The notes below the pieces were generated by a model. That model made no database searches, was not told the DNA's origin, and was given only the letters and a program-made list of their open reading frames with translations. From contig CAMYMH010000025.1 of the NCBI GenBank assembly GCA_947259275.1, positions 5,767-69,766 of the forward strand: 64,000 nucleotides of DNA. The letters are read 5' to 3'. The stretch is from an uncultured Acidimicrobiaceae bacterium. GTDB lineage: Bacteria; Actinomycetota; Acidimicrobiia; Spongiisociales; SHLN01. Shown piece by piece: positions 1 to 9,141 of the stretch. The stretch's first letter is position 1, and the number at the start of each line of letters is the position of its first letter. The position numbers and the translations under genes are program-made.

Positions 1-84
1 GGTCGTAGAACTCGGGACCCGTCCAGCCTCCCCTCGGAGCCAATGAGTTCGGTGAGATCAGGACGGGTCCCGAGTTCTACGACC
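1..84. repeat. Perfect 24-bp inverted repeat at the window edge
   Basis: Bases 1-24 are the exact reverse complement of bases 61-84, separated by 36 bases. The right arm lies in good coding sequence; the left arm puts a TAG (6-8) into the same frame. A perfect arm ending at base 1 fits a fold-back assembly or amplification artefact better than a biological hairpin. Confidence 0.85.
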
Positions 85-1631
85 TCTTCCAGCCGGGTGC
101 CGATTGGGAGTCTGCGTCCGAGCGCGTGCACGTCCTCCACTTCTTTGGCGAGTGGGCAGCCTGGAGGTCGAGCGATGCCGAGCTGGCTGCGGTGGTCGAG
201 GACCTCAACCGGCGGGGGATCGCCATCGGCATCGAGGGTGGGCCCCTCTTCCCACGGGGGACGTGTTCGGAGAATATCGAGGGGTTTGCCGGACCGGGCG
301 AGGTGCACGTGATGGTCGACCGCATTGCCCGGGCCGGTGGCCGAGTCACCTATGTGGTGCTCGAGCACGGGTTCGATGCGCTCGCCGCGCTGTCCGCAGA
401 ATGTTCCATGTCGCTGGCGGAGGGCGCCGCCGACATGGCGGTCTATCTCGACACGGTTCGTCGAGTCTTCCCGGAGGCGGAGTTCAGTATTACCGAGACC
501 GGCAACCTCGACACCGAGATCCTGGGCGCCTACTTCAACGCTTTTCGAGAAGCGACCGGTGAGTATCCGGCGCACCTTATGCTCGACGTTCCCTACGGGG
601 AACCGCACTGGCCATTGGCGGCTCGGGCCATCGAAGATCACGCTCGATCCTTGGGCATCGGATTCGCCATCTTCTACCTCGGAGAAGAAGAGGACACCAA
701 TGATCAAGAGTGGATGGACAACCTCCGTGACCACATCGTCGAGTACGAAGTGGTCTACGGCGGCCGACCGGACCGGCCCTTGTTTACCTCGTGGCACGAT
801 CACCCCAAGAACCTGCTTCCGGGAACCGAGTCATCGGCCTTCACCCATATCCTCAACTGGTACACCAGGACGCGGACATCGATCTCGGCGGACACCTCAG
901 AAGTCGACGGCGGTCTGCTGGTTAGCGGCCTGCTGAAGGATTCGTCAGGAGCTGCCCTCGGCCACGAGACAGTCGAGATCCGTTTCAGGTCCGCCGGCGG
1001 CTGCTGCGATCCACCGGAGGGCGTCTTCGCACCCGGTGGTATCGATGTACTCGAGGACTTCGTGGTGACGGGCGTGGTGCCCGACGGTGCCACCACAGCA
1101 GACGTCGGGTACCGAATCAACGAAGAATGCGCCTGCAACGGACCGGTCGACCTTCTCGTCGAGGAGTTCAACTACTCGGAAAACGGGGGTCCTAATCCGA
1201 TATCCAACCCTGACTTCGTCGCCGGGCCGGCAGGGTGGATCCGCTGGGGCGAGGCCGCGCAAGTGGTCGAAACCGGGGGCCTCCACGTTCAGGCCGCCTA
1301 CGGTCAAGTGGCTTCGCTCAACTCGGAGATGTTCCCGGTAGCGTCCGGAGCATCGTTCACTATGACCTACTCGGCGCGGATATCGCCGCAGTCAGACGGA
1401 AACGGACACTTCACACTCATCTTCCACGGCGAAGACGGTCCCATCAGGCGCTTCCGGAAGCACATCAGGCCCAGTCGAGCCTTGGCGGGCCATACTGTCA
1501 CCGATGCGGACGGTCGATTCGAGTTGGTCGTCGAGACGCCGGCCGAGCCCAAGCTCATCGAGGCCTGGTACGACGGCACTGAGACGCACTGGCCTGCTCT
1601 CGCTGAGACCGGCGAGGCGGCGCTCAACTGA
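9..1631 (+). CDS. Glycoside-hydrolase-like TIM-barrel protein with C-terminal binding domains, 5'-partial
   Basis: The frame is open from just after the TAG at 6-8 and the protein reads sensibly from about base 25, so the true start probably lies outside the window; a GTG at 126 gives 501 residues. The first ~270 residues have barrel-like strands with acidic and aromatic residues (an FGEWAAW stretch, an SITETGN stretch, SWHDH) as in endoglucanase or xylanase-like hydrolases. Two beta-rich regions follow (about residues 275-360 with Cys pairs, and 365-500), which look like carbohydrate-binding or Ig-like modules. I do not recognise a specific family, and substrate is unknown. The product is probably secreted, but the signal peptide is not in view. 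Confidence 0.6.
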   Translation, partial: NSGPVQPPLGANEFGEIRTGPEFYDLFQPGADWESASERVHVLHFFGEWAAWRSSDAELAAVVEDLNRRGIAIGIEGGPLFPRGTCSENIEGFAGPGEVHVMVDRIARAGGRVTYVVLEHGFDALAALSAECSMSLAEGAADMAVYLDTVRRVFPEAEFSITETGNLDTEILGAYFNAFREATGEYPAHLMLDVPYGEPHWPLAARAIEDHARSLGIGFAIFYLGEEEDTNDQEWMDNLRDHIVEYEVVYGGRPDRPLFTSWHDHPKNLLPGTESSAFTHILNWYTRTRTSISADTSEVDGGLLVSGLLKDSSGAALGHETVEIRFRSAGGCCDPPEGVFAPGGIDVLEDFVVTGVVPDGATTADVGYRINEECACNGPVDLLVEEFNYSENGGPNPISNPDFVAGPAGWIRWGEAAQVVETGGLHVQAAYGQVASLNSEMFPVASGASFTMTYSARISPQSDGNGHFTLIFHGEDGPIRRFRKHIRPSRALAGHTVTDADGRFELVVETPAEPKLIEAWYDGTETHWPALAETGEAALN

Positions 1632-1697
1632 GCACTCGCCTCACCAACCCTGTCCCGACAAGTCCCCTCATTGAGATTGCATAACTGGCACCGTGCG

Positions 1698-1769
1698 TGG
1701 GCGCTACTGGGATTGAACCAGTGACCTCTGCCGTGTGAAGGCAGCGCTCTCCCGCTGAGCTAAGCGCCC
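1698..1769 (-). tRNA. tRNA-Val(CAC)
   Basis: On the minus strand the sequence folds into a full cloverleaf: a 7-bp acceptor stem starting GGGCGCT, D arm TAGCTCAGCGGGAGAGC, anticodon stem CTGCC/GGCAG around loop TTCACAC (anticodon CAC), and T arm with GGTTCAATCCC. It is 72 nt long without encoded CCA. It closely resembles the tRNA-Val(GAC) at 25522-25593. Confidence 0.95.
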
Positions 1770-1943
1770 GGAAGAACCGAGAGCATAGCCTCCTTCAATC
1801 CGGCGGTTGCCGGCGAAGTCCGGCAATTCCAAACTGCGATCGCTTGCGGGGACTCACGACTCGCACCTAGGGACCTTCGGCGGTACCCAAGCGTGCTTGC
1901 TACTGGTAGGTCATAGCTTCAAAGCGCTCTGCAAGGGGGCTCG

Positions 1944-2315
1944 ATGCAGCTTGCCCATCTCGAATCGGCAGCCGAGGCCTTGGAAAAGCTCGATGTCGAC
2001 GCGCTGGTGGCCCACTACGCGGTCAACTTCGTCTTCGAGGACACCGCTGCCGACGTCACAATCACCACCCGCGAACAGCTGCGCCGCTATTACGAAAGCC
2101 TCTTCTCCATGCCGGGAGTGGCGTTCACCGATGTGTTCGTCTTCGCGGGTGACTCCGGACGCGGCGGAGGAGAGTGGACATGGTCGGGCCTGGGTGAGGA
2201 TGGAAACCCGTTCAGCATCAAGGGCGCTTCCATCTTCGAGGTCGACGACTCGGGCATCACCCGAGAAACGATCTACTACCTGCCGCCGCAACTTCGATCA
2301 GCCTCCGCGCCATGA
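1944..2315 (+). CDS. SnoaL/NTF2-like small protein
   Basis: A 123-residue protein with the alpha+beta cone pattern of the SnoaL/NTF2 superfamily: an N-terminal helix (LESAAEALEKLDVDALVAHY), a strand with FVFEDTAADV, and C-terminal strands ending in ETIYYLPP. Such proteins bind small hydrophobic ligands or act as isomerases or hydrolases; no specific activity can be assigned. A G-rich stretch precedes the ATG. Its stop overlaps the start of the cyclase at 2312 by four bases (ATGA), so the two are translationally coupled, and it may act as a sensor or accessory factor for the cyclase. That link is inference. Confidence 0.75.
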   Translation: MQLAHLESAAEALEKLDVDALVAHYAVNFVFEDTAADVTITTREQLRRYYESLFSMPGVAFTDVFVFAGDSGRGGGEWTWSGLGEDGNPFSIKGASIFEVDDSGITRETIYYLPPQLRSASAP

Positions 2316-5212
2316 CCGAAGTCGCCCGCCTCCCGGCCGGAACCATCACGCTCCTGTTCACCGACATCGAAGGTTCCACCGAAAAATGGGACCACTTCCC
2401 AGAAGAGATGGGGGCGGCCCTCACGCGACACGATGAAATCCTCGCCAACGCAATCGTCGAACACCGAGGGTCTATCGTCAAACACAAGGGTGACGGCTAC
2501 TTCGCCGCCTTTCCGTCCGCCCTTCACGCAGTAGCCGCCGTGGCTGAGACACAAGCAGCCATCGCAGAAACCAACTGGGATGCCGGGATAGATCCGTTTC
2601 GAGTTCGTATGGCGCTCCACACCGGAATTCTCGAGCCGACCGGAGGCGACTACCACGGTCCCGAGGTGAACAAGGTCGCCCGGTTGGAGGCGGTTGCACA
2701 CGGCGGACAGGTGCTCTTGTCCGCGACAGCCGCGGCGGAAGTCCTCGGAGCCCTCCCCCCCGGCTTCGCCCTCGAGGATCTCGGCTCGCACCGGCTCCGA
2801 AGCCTGGCCCGATCGGATCACATCTATCAACTCGCGGGGCCGGGGCTCTCGTCCGCATTCCCACCGCTGCGGACCGAAGCCTTTGAACGCCGGACACTGC
2901 CTTCATACCAGACCTCCTTCGTCGGGCGAGACGGCGAAATCGCCGACATCAGCGACCTCCTCACCAAGGACGGCTGCCGGTTGCTTACCGTCCTGGGACC
3001 CGGCGGCAGTGGAAAGACCAGACTGGCAGTAGAGACCGCCGCTCGTCTCGCCGACCGCTGGTCACACGGGGCGGCCTTCGTCCCGCTGACGGTGGTGGCG
3101 GAGTCAGCGGGTGTCATCCCGGCAATCGCCGAGGCGCTCGACTTCACCTTCGATTTGCACACCATCACCATGGTCGATCACAAAACCCAGCTGTTCGACT
3201 ACCTCGCCGGTCAAGGTTTGTTGCTCGTATGCGACAACTTCGACCACCTGATCCCCGCCGCCAACCTGTTCACCGAACTCACTCAGGCAGCACCCGACGT
3301 CGATGTCGTCGTGACAAGTCGCCAGCGGCTCGGTGTAACCGGCGAGCAAATCCTCGAGCTGGGCGGCATGGATTCCGAAGCGCACGCCGGAAGTGAAGGA
3401 TTTCCGCCGGCGTGGGAGCTGTTCGAGGCACGGGCTCGGCAAACCCAGCCTCAGTTTCGTATCGGCGAGGACAATCGTGCAAACGTGGCACGGGTTTGCC
3501 ACCTGGTCCATGGCATTCCCCTCGGCATCGAGCTGGCCGCATCCTGGGTGACGCTGTTGTCATGCGCCGAGATCGCCGATGAGATCGATCGCAGCCTCGA
3601 CTTCCTCGCGAGCGACGCAACCCTCGAGACCGACCGACACCGGAGCTTGCGGGCCGTGTTCGATTCGAGCTGGAAACTGCTGACGGAAGCCCAGCAGACG
3701 GCCTTCAGACGTCTTTCCATCTTCCCGGCGCCGTTTTCGCGGGATGCCGCCGCCGAGATCACCGACGCACCCATCCGGACCCTCATGGAGCTCAGATCGC
3801 GCTCGCTGCTGCGGCAAACGTTGGATGGGGACCTGGAGTTGCATCCGCTGCTCCGTCAATTCGCACAAGAACTCGTGCCCGAAGACGAGAACCTCCAACT
3901 TTCCGCCCGACACGGGCGCTTCTATGTCCAAAGGCTGCTCACGCGGGAACAAGACCTGAGAGGCGGACCCAATCAGTTGGACGCCACTGCCGAACTGGCC
4001 GACGAACACGAGAACATGCGAGCGGCCGTCGAATGGGCGATGAGCGGCCTTCCTCCAGCAGAAGCGGTCGAGGTCTTGAACGCCGCCCACCGCTTCTACC
4101 TGAATCTGGGCTGGTACGAGGGATGGGAGGAGTTTGCGCGTCTCGTCGAGCTGACCAGCCCATCCGTCGACGAAGGGAGACAATCCAGTTTGCCGTATCT
4201 CTGGGCCGCCACCTACCTGTCGGTCTACCTCGCGGTGCTCGCACAGATCCAGGAGGCGGAAACGATCATCGATGGCATTCTCCCCGCGTGGGAGGAGATG
4301 GGAGGCAGAGGTCTGGCGTTCTGCCGGTACACCCAGGGCGTGTTGGCGGCCCAAGGTGGGAAAAACGAAGAAGCCGAAACGTACCTCGTCTCGGCTCTGG
4401 AAGCCGGACGCGCCGTGGACGATCCCATGCTGGTGGCGACCACGTTGCTGTGGTACGGGTGGGTGGTCTATGAACTCGGTGACGCGGAGGAAGCCAAACG
4501 GCACTTCGACGAGAGCCTGCGATTGATGTCCAGCCCAATGAACCACTGGGGCAAGGCCTTTGCCCTCAGCAAGCTCGGAGTGGCCGCAGACGCGATGGGT
4601 GACCACCGGCGGGCCCTCGAGTATCACGGCGAAGGCCGGGAGATGTTCGTCAAAACCAACGACATCGCCGGCCAGGCGTACACGGTCAGCCGCCTGAGTT
4701 TGACCTATTGGCTGCTCGGGGACTACGAACAGGCGCGAAGCTACGGCCTGGAGGGACTCGAGCTGTTTGAGCAGGTCAACCATCGGTGGGGAATCGGCGC
4801 CTCACTTTGCCGAATCGGCTTCGCCGAAATCGGCTTGGGAAACACCGAAAACGCCGCCATACGACTCCGGGCGGCCATCGAAGAGGCCGAGAAGTCGGGC
4901 CTGGGTGGCCTCACGCTCTACGCCCTGATCGGGATCGGCGTTCTCATGGCAGCCTTGGGGCAAGACGAAAGAGCCTCGGAAATCCTGGCGTTCTGTGTCC
5001 ACCAATCGTCGCTGCCCAGCCAATACCGCGAGTTCACCGAACCCTGCCTCTCCGAGCTCCGAAACCGTATGGATGCCGAGACCTTCACGGCTTCACAGAG
5101 CCGCGGGGAACGCTGGAATCAAGGGGAGGCAATCAATGCGGCCACGGCAGCCGTGGCAGCCGCCAACCTGAAACCTGCCACAACTCAAACGACCTCGGTC
5201 CGGGCTGAATAG
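2312..5212 (+). CDS. Class III adenylate/guanylate cyclase with AAA ATPase and TPR regions
   Basis: A 966-residue cytoplasmic signalling protein. Residues ~10-175 are a class III nucleotide cyclase domain: metal-binding Asp at D18 (LLFTDIEGST) and D61 (KHKGDGYFAAF), and the transition-state Asn/Arg pair in VNKVARL, so catalysis looks intact. A P-loop ATPase of the AAA/NB-ARC type follows, with Walker A GPGGSGKT near 229-236 and Walker B LLLVCDNFDHL near 303. From ~540 to 930 the protein is made of helical pairs typical of TPR repeats. This architecture is common in actinobacteria and resembles cyclase-LuxR type regulators, but no LuxR helix-turn-helix is present at the C-terminus. It overlaps the upstream SnoaL-like gene by four bases. 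Confidence 0.9.
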   Translation: MTEVARLPAGTITLLFTDIEGSTEKWDHFPEEMGAALTRHDEILANAIVEHRGSIVKHKGDGYFAAFPSALHAVAAVAETQAAIAETNWDAGIDPFRVRMALHTGILEPTGGDYHGPEVNKVARLEAVAHGGQVLLSATAAAEVLGALPPGFALEDLGSHRLRSLARSDHIYQLAGPGLSSAFPPLRTEAFERRTLPSYQTSFVGRDGEIADISDLLTKDGCRLLTVLGPGGSGKTRLAVETAARLADRWSHGAAFVPLTVVAESAGVIPAIAEALDFTFDLHTITMVDHKTQLFDYLAGQGLLLVCDNFDHLIPAANLFTELTQAAPDVDVVVTSRQRLGVTGEQILELGGMDSEAHAGSEGFPPAWELFEARARQTQPQFRIGEDNRANVARVCHLVHGIPLGIELAASWVTLLSCAEIADEIDRSLDFLASDATLETDRHRSLRAVFDSSWKLLTEAQQTAFRRLSIFPAPFSRDAAAEITDAPIRTLMELRSRSLLRQTLDGDLELHPLLRQFAQELVPEDENLQLSARHGRFYVQRLLTREQDLRGGPNQLDATAELADEHENMRAAVEWAMSGLPPAEAVEVLNAAHRFYLNLGWYEGWEEFARLVELTSPSVDEGRQSSLPYLWAATYLSVYLAVLAQIQEAETIIDGILPAWEEMGGRGLAFCRYTQGVLAAQGGKNEEAETYLVSALEAGRAVDDPMLVATTLLWYGWVVYELGDAEEAKRHFDESLRLMSSPMNHWGKAFALSKLGVAADAMGDHRRALEYHGEGREMFVKTNDIAGQAYTVSRLSLTYWLLGDYEQARSYGLEGLELFEQVNHRWGIGASLCRIGFAEIGLGNTENAAIRLRAAIEEAEKSGLGGLTLYALIGIGVLMAALGQDERASEILAFCVHQSSLPSQYREFTEPCLSELRNRMDAETFTASQSRGERWNQGEAINAATAAVAAANLKPATTQTTSVRAE

Positions 5213-5298
5213 CCGAGATCTAGGATTCAGCCGCCTCTGCCAGCCGCGAGATCAGGTCCCGAAGAACCGGGGGGCGTAGGGCATCTATCCCCCGGGCC

Positions 5299-5553
5299 TC
5301 ATTCGTCGATTCGGATCACTTCGACGGTGCACTTGGTAACCAGGGCGGCGATGGCTCCGATCGCTGCCCATACCGGAGCGAGCAGAGCACCGACTACCCC
5401 GACCGTGAGCGGAATCTCGATGAGTCGCTTGCCCTCGTCGCTGGTGATGATGATGCGACGGACGTTGCCCTCGTGCACTAGTTCCTTGATCTTGGCGAGA
5501 ACCTCCTCGCCACTCAACTCGTAGTGCTCGCTGAACTCTTTGTCCTCGTCCAT
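5299..5553 (-). CDS. DUF4342 family protein
   Basis: An 84-residue protein. The start at 5553 is chosen because AAGGAG lies seven bases upstream, although the frame stays open further. An N-terminal helical part (SGEEVLAKIKELVHEGN) is followed by VRRIIITSDEGKRLIEIPL and a hydrophobic stretch (VGVVGALLAPVWAAIGAIAA) ending TKCTVEVIRIDE. This is the layout of DUF4342, where a UBA-like helix bundle precedes a membrane-associating hairpin. Function is unknown. It is divergent from the MFS gene, with about 140 bases between the starts. Confidence 0.85.
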   Translation of the reverse strand: MDEDKEFSEHYELSGEEVLAKIKELVHEGNVRRIIITSDEGKRLIEIPLTVGVVGALLAPVWAAIGAIAALVTKCTVEVIRIDE

Positions 5554-5692
5554 AGCCTTCTCCTTGGAGACCTCAGCTGTGATGCCTCCCACCAGTAGAG
5601 CGATCGCGCTCACGGCCCACCAGGGCCGACCGGCCTTTGTCGTTGAACGGTCGTCGTAAAGTTCCCGAACGCTCCACATGCGAGGACCGCCG

Positions 5693-6879
5693 ATGACCCA
5701 AACGACCGAGACGGTCCGTCGCTTCGTCGGATGGCGCATCGTGGTCCTGGCCACCATCACGGCCGCGATGACCGGGCCGGGCCAGACCATTGGGGTCTCC
5801 GTATTCGTGGATCCGATGATCGAAACGCTCCACCTGACCCGCTCGCAGGTATCGACGGCCTACCTCATCGGCACGTTGCTCGGGGCGCTCGCACTGCCTT
5901 CGGTGGGGAAATGGGTGGATCGAATCGGGGCCCGGTTGGCGATGACCGCGGTGGGCACCGCCTTCGGAGTCGGGCTCGTCGTCATGAGCGGAGTGCAGGG
6001 ATTCGTCACGCTCGCCATCGGGTTCACCTTGATCCGATGGCTGGGGCAGGGATCGCTCAGCCTCGTCAGCACCGTGGCGGTAACCCACTGGTTCGAGCGG
6101 CGCCGCGGCTCGGTGTTCGGAGTGATGATGACCGCCGTCAGCGCCTTGATGAGTACGACACCGGTGCTCCTCAATCTGGCAATCGAGGCCTATAGCTGGC
6201 GGACCGCCTGGCTGCTGGCGGCGGCCGCCGTGTGCCTCGTGGTGATTCCGATCGGCTGGTTCGGGATCGTGAACCGGCCCGCCGACGTAGGACAGCGCAC
6301 CGACGGTGACGTCGTTCTTGCCGCCGGCGTTGAGCCGGGCCCAGATTTGTCACAGTCCCGGCGGGAGGCGATTGGCGAAGTCCGCTTCTGGCTGCTGACC
6401 GCCACCGTCGCCACCACCGCCTTGCTGATCACCGCCCTCAACTTCCATCAGATCTCGATTCTCGGCGAGGCCGGCCTCTCCTCGACCGAAGCCGCCACCA
6501 TGTTCCTTCCCCAGGTGGGCGGAGCAATCGTCGTCGGACTGAGTGTGGGCGCCCTCGCCGACCGCATTCCCGTCCGGTTCCTGCTCGCCATCGCCATGAC
6601 CCTGATGACGGCCGGTCTACTCATGATCAACATCGTTGAGCCCGGCTGGCAGGTCGTGCTCTACGCCATTTCGGGCTGGCCAACATCGGTGCCATCCAGG
6701 GTGTTTCCACCCTCATCGGAGTGGGAGCCTCGGCGCTCGGGCCGGTGACACTATCGCTCATCCGTAGTTGGGTGGGTGGCTACGCCGAGGCGGCGCTCCT
6801 GCTCACCGTCATCCCGGTCGCGATCGGGGCCGCCGCCCTGACGGTGTCCGAGCCCGATCGGAAGGAATCAATCGGCTGA
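5693..6879 (+). pseudogene. MFS transporter interrupted by a single-base frameshift
   Basis: An MFS permease with about twelve membrane segments: the first frame shows the conserved loop GKWVDRIGARLA after TM2 and GALADRIPVRFLL after TM8. At about 6669-6671 the reading frame breaks: the first frame runs into a nonsense tail stopping at 6748, while the +1 frame continues perfectly as ANIGAIQGVSTLIGVGASAL to a stop at 6879. One additional T in the run at 6669-6671 would restore a protein of about 395 residues. Start 5693 has GAGGA upstream; an alternative ATG is at 5678. Substrate unknown. It may be a sequencing error rather than a real lesion. Confidence 0.8.
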
Positions 6880-7230
6880 AGCGGGCTCGGCCATGTACCA
6901 ATCGGTGAACTCGGTGCACTCCCCTGCCTGATTGAGGCGGATCACCCACAGGTTGGCGTAATCGGGCTGGTCGTGATACTCGGTCCAGCCGCGCACGAAT
7001 CCCACCGTGCCGTCGATGCCGATGATCTCGAAGCGGAAACCCCACGTGCCCGGCTCGTCCCGGTGTCGCAACCACCCCTCGACGATTGCCTGGCGGCCCT
7101 CCCACGGTTCCTCGTAGGGTTCGGCGAAGTAACGGGCATCTTCGGCGAACAAGCTTTTGATGTCACCAGGGTCGTTGCTGGTCCAGGCCTGCACATAACC
7201 GAGCACCCAGGAAGCCAGGGCATCACGCAT
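6868..7230 (-). CDS. SnoaL-like domain protein
   Basis: A 120-residue protein of the SnoaL/NTF2 fold: an N-terminal helix (YVQAWTSNDPGDIKSLFAED), the loop ARYFAEPYEEPWEGRQAIVEGW, and strands WGFRFEIIGIDGTVGFVRGW, ending EFTDWYMAEP. These residues are typical of the ketosteroid-isomerase-like proteins often found beside regulators. It is the last gene of the leftward operon 9096 to 6868, starting 20 bases after the TetR gene. Its 3' end overlaps the restored end of the convergent MFS gene by 12 bases. No reaction can be assigned. Confidence 0.8.
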   Translation of the reverse strand: MRDALASWVLGYVQAWTSNDPGDIKSLFAEDARYFAEPYEEPWEGRQAIVEGWLRHRDEPGTWGFRFEIIGIDGTVGFVRGWTEYHDQPDYANLWVIRLNQAGECTEFTDWYMAEPASAD

Positions 7231-7250
7231 GTCCCAACGCTACCGATCGG

Positions 7251-7853
7251 TCACCCGTCAAGCGCCGGGAACAGCCCCTCGAACATCGAGGCCATGTTGT
7301 CCATCATGTCAAACAGCGAGTCGGCCTCGGAACGATCCGGATCGAGCCGCGTCATCAGCTGAATGCCGAGGAACATCGCCGATATCGCGTACGCAGCCTC
7401 CCGCTTGGGCAGCATTGCTGCCAGGGGGCTCCCCTCGAGGGCGTCACCCAGCCCATCCTCGACTACCTGGATCCACCGTTGGAAAGCATCGAGCATGGCC
7501 TCAGCCATATCAGGATCGTTGGCGGCCCCCGCCATCATCTGAGTGACCACCGCCACCGAGCCTTCCTGCAGGTCATCGCCGTGCAACCGCCGTGCGAGAC
7601 CAACCAGATCGGCGAGCGAAGAGATACCTTGGGCCTCTCGCCCGTATCTCTCCACCTGCGATTTGGAGTTGCGCAGCGCCGCTTGAATCAACAGGTTGTT
7701 GACGCTTCCGAAGTGATAGAAGATCAGCGCCTGGTTGAAGTCGCCCCGGCCGGCGATGGCCCGGGCGCTGGTCCCGGTGATCCCGTCGGCCTTGAGGGTC
7801 TCGATGGCGGCATCCATGATGCGGTCTTTGGTGCTTGGCTTCGGCTCGGCCAT
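7251..7853 (-). CDS. TetR/AcrR family transcriptional regulator
   Basis: About 200 residues from ATG 7853; the frame is open to 7910 but the family normally begins with a short leader before a KDRIMDAAIETL-type helix. A TetR N-terminal helix-turn-helix is visible (TSARAIAGRGDFNQALIFYHFGS), followed by an all-helical ligand-binding domain. It sits third in a four-gene leftward operon whose promoter overlaps a palindrome at 9142-9172, so autoregulation by this protein is likely. Ligand unknown. Confidence 0.88.
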   Translation of the reverse strand: MAEPKPSTKDRIMDAAIETLKADGITGTSARAIAGRGDFNQALIFYHFGSVNNLLIQAALRNSKSQVERYGREAQGISSLADLVGLARRLHGDDLQEGSVAVVTQMMAGAANDPDMAEAMLDAFQRWIQVVEDGLGDALEGSPLAAMLPKREAAYAISAMFLGIQLMTRLDPDRSEADSLFDMMDNMASMFEGLFPALDG

Positions 7854-7897
7854 GGTGGCCGCAGCGTACCGCTTGTCGGAATCAGCCGCCGCCGGAG

Positions 7898-8695
7898 TCA
7901 AGGCGGCCACGTCTGAGCGTGCCGCCAGCGTGCCGCCAGTTCGGCACCGCCGACCAGCTCGCCCGGCACCCGGCGCAGCCGACTGCCCGCCAGCGGCCCG
8001 ATGATGGCGGACCCGTCCCGTGGATTCCAGGTCGTGCCGGTCTCAGCATCGACCAGCATGCCGTCTTCCTCGGCGAAGGTGAGAGTGTGGACGTTCACCG
8101 CACGCTCATAGACATCGAACCGTCTTGGGCTGCCCCGACTCGCCAGCACCACCAACGCCCGATCGCTCACTCTTCCGTTCAGCACGCCGACCTGAGTCAA
8201 GTCATCGAGCGAGTAAGCGACTGCCACTCCTTCGACCTCCACCACCAGCCGCTCCCCGTCGGCCGGCCGGGTCGGATGCACGGTGGCCGGCCGCACTCTG
8301 GTGCTCTCCGGCTCGCACGCCTCACAAGATTCGTTTCGTTCCATCCAGCGGCTGATCCGCTTGCGGCGCTTGGACACGAAGTCGAAGAACCTCTCGGCCA
8401 AAGGCTGAAAGCTGTTCCCGCTCAACCGATAGGACCAGTCACGCCACCGGTGGGTGGCCCACAGGCACATGAGGAAGGCCGGCCCGCCCACCCAGATGCG
8501 GCCGTTCTGGTCGGTGACCACCAGTTGCTCGCCGAGCGGGACGCCCGGGTACTGACTCCGGACGTCCTCCGACCCTGACGGGACCAGCCGCAGCGGGACA
8601 TGAGTTGGCTGGGTCGTCAACCAGTCCCGGCTCCGCCGGCAGAGCGCGCACTGTTCGTCGTAGAGAACAGTGAGCTCGGCGATGGTCCCGTTCAT
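7898..8695 (-). CDS. DCC-family thiol-disulfide oxidoreductase fused to a DUF3179-like domain
   Basis: A 265-residue fusion. Residues ~8-125 match the DCC (DUF393) family, with LYDEQCALCRR giving the redox CxxC pair C16/C19 and a helical WRDWSYRLSGNSFQ segment. Residues ~145-255 resemble the DUF3179 core: VAVAYSLDDL, a central strand with LTFAEEDGMLVDAETGTTW, and IIGPLAGSRLRRV, matching GPLAGTMLEKL in the DUF3179 lipoprotein at 10555-12009. The start ATG overlaps the upstream membrane-protein stop by four bases (ATGA). The pairing suggests redox chemistry at or near the membrane, but substrate and partner are unknown. Confidence 0.78.
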   Translation of the reverse strand: MNGTIAELTVLYDEQCALCRRSRDWLTTQPTHVPLRLVPSGSEDVRSQYPGVPLGEQLVVTDQNGRIWVGGPAFLMCLWATHRWRDWSYRLSGNSFQPLAERFFDFVSKRRKRISRWMERNESCEACEPESTRVRPATVHPTRPADGERLVVEVEGVAVAYSLDDLTQVGVLNGRVSDRALVVLASRGSPRRFDVYERAVNVHTLTFAEEDGMLVDAETGTTWNPRDGSAIIGPLAGSRLRRVPGELVGGAELAARWRHAQTWPP

Positions 8696-9096
8696 GCAGC
8701 ACCACCCTCCTTGATGACGTATTGGGGGGCAACCGGAGCATCGATCCGCTCCCGATGGGCCCGGATCCGCCAGAACACGAAGACGTTGACAAAGTGAATC
8801 GCCCCGAGGGTCAGCAGCAGAATGGCCAGGCGGTTGATGAGAAACTGGACGGCACCGAATGCATCCAGGTCGCTCTTGGACCGAATGATGAACAAGGCGT
8901 ACCCGAGGTTCAGCATGTAGAAGCCGGTCACCAACAGCCGGTTGACGGACTCGGCCAGCTTCTGTTTCCCTTCGAACACATCATCGAGAAACACCTGGCC
9001 GCTGTTGAACAGCGTGCGAGCCAGCCACACGGTCAACCCGATCGCCACCGCCGCGTATACCAAATACACCAGAATTGCGTATCCGTCGCCTTTCAT
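8692..9096 (-). CDS. Small integral membrane protein
   Basis: A 134-residue protein with three to four membrane segments: residues ~7-28 (AILVYLVYAAVAIGLTVWLA), ~55-72, and a long hydrophobic stretch ~82-112 ending FVFWRIRAH. The start is supported by AAAGGAG upstream. It is the first gene of the leftward operon and overlaps the DCC-DUF3179 gene by four bases, suggesting it is the membrane partner of that protein. I do not recognise the family. Confidence 0.8.
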   Translation of the reverse strand: MKGDGYAILVYLVYAAVAIGLTVWLARTLFNSGQVFLDDVFEGKQKLAESVNRLLVTGFYMLNLGYALFIIRSKSDLDAFGAVQFLINRLAILLLTLGAIHFVNVFVFWRIRAHRERIDAPVAPQYVIKEGGAA

Positions 9097-9141
9097 TTAC
9101 TCCGCTCCTTTCGGGCTCGGTTAGCCCTTTTGATCGTTTGC

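Noticed and set aside
3560-4783. A 407-codon open frame on the minus strand inside the cyclase gene
   Set aside because: Antisense to a well supported cyclase-AAA-TPR protein; composition is typical of high-GC shadow frames.
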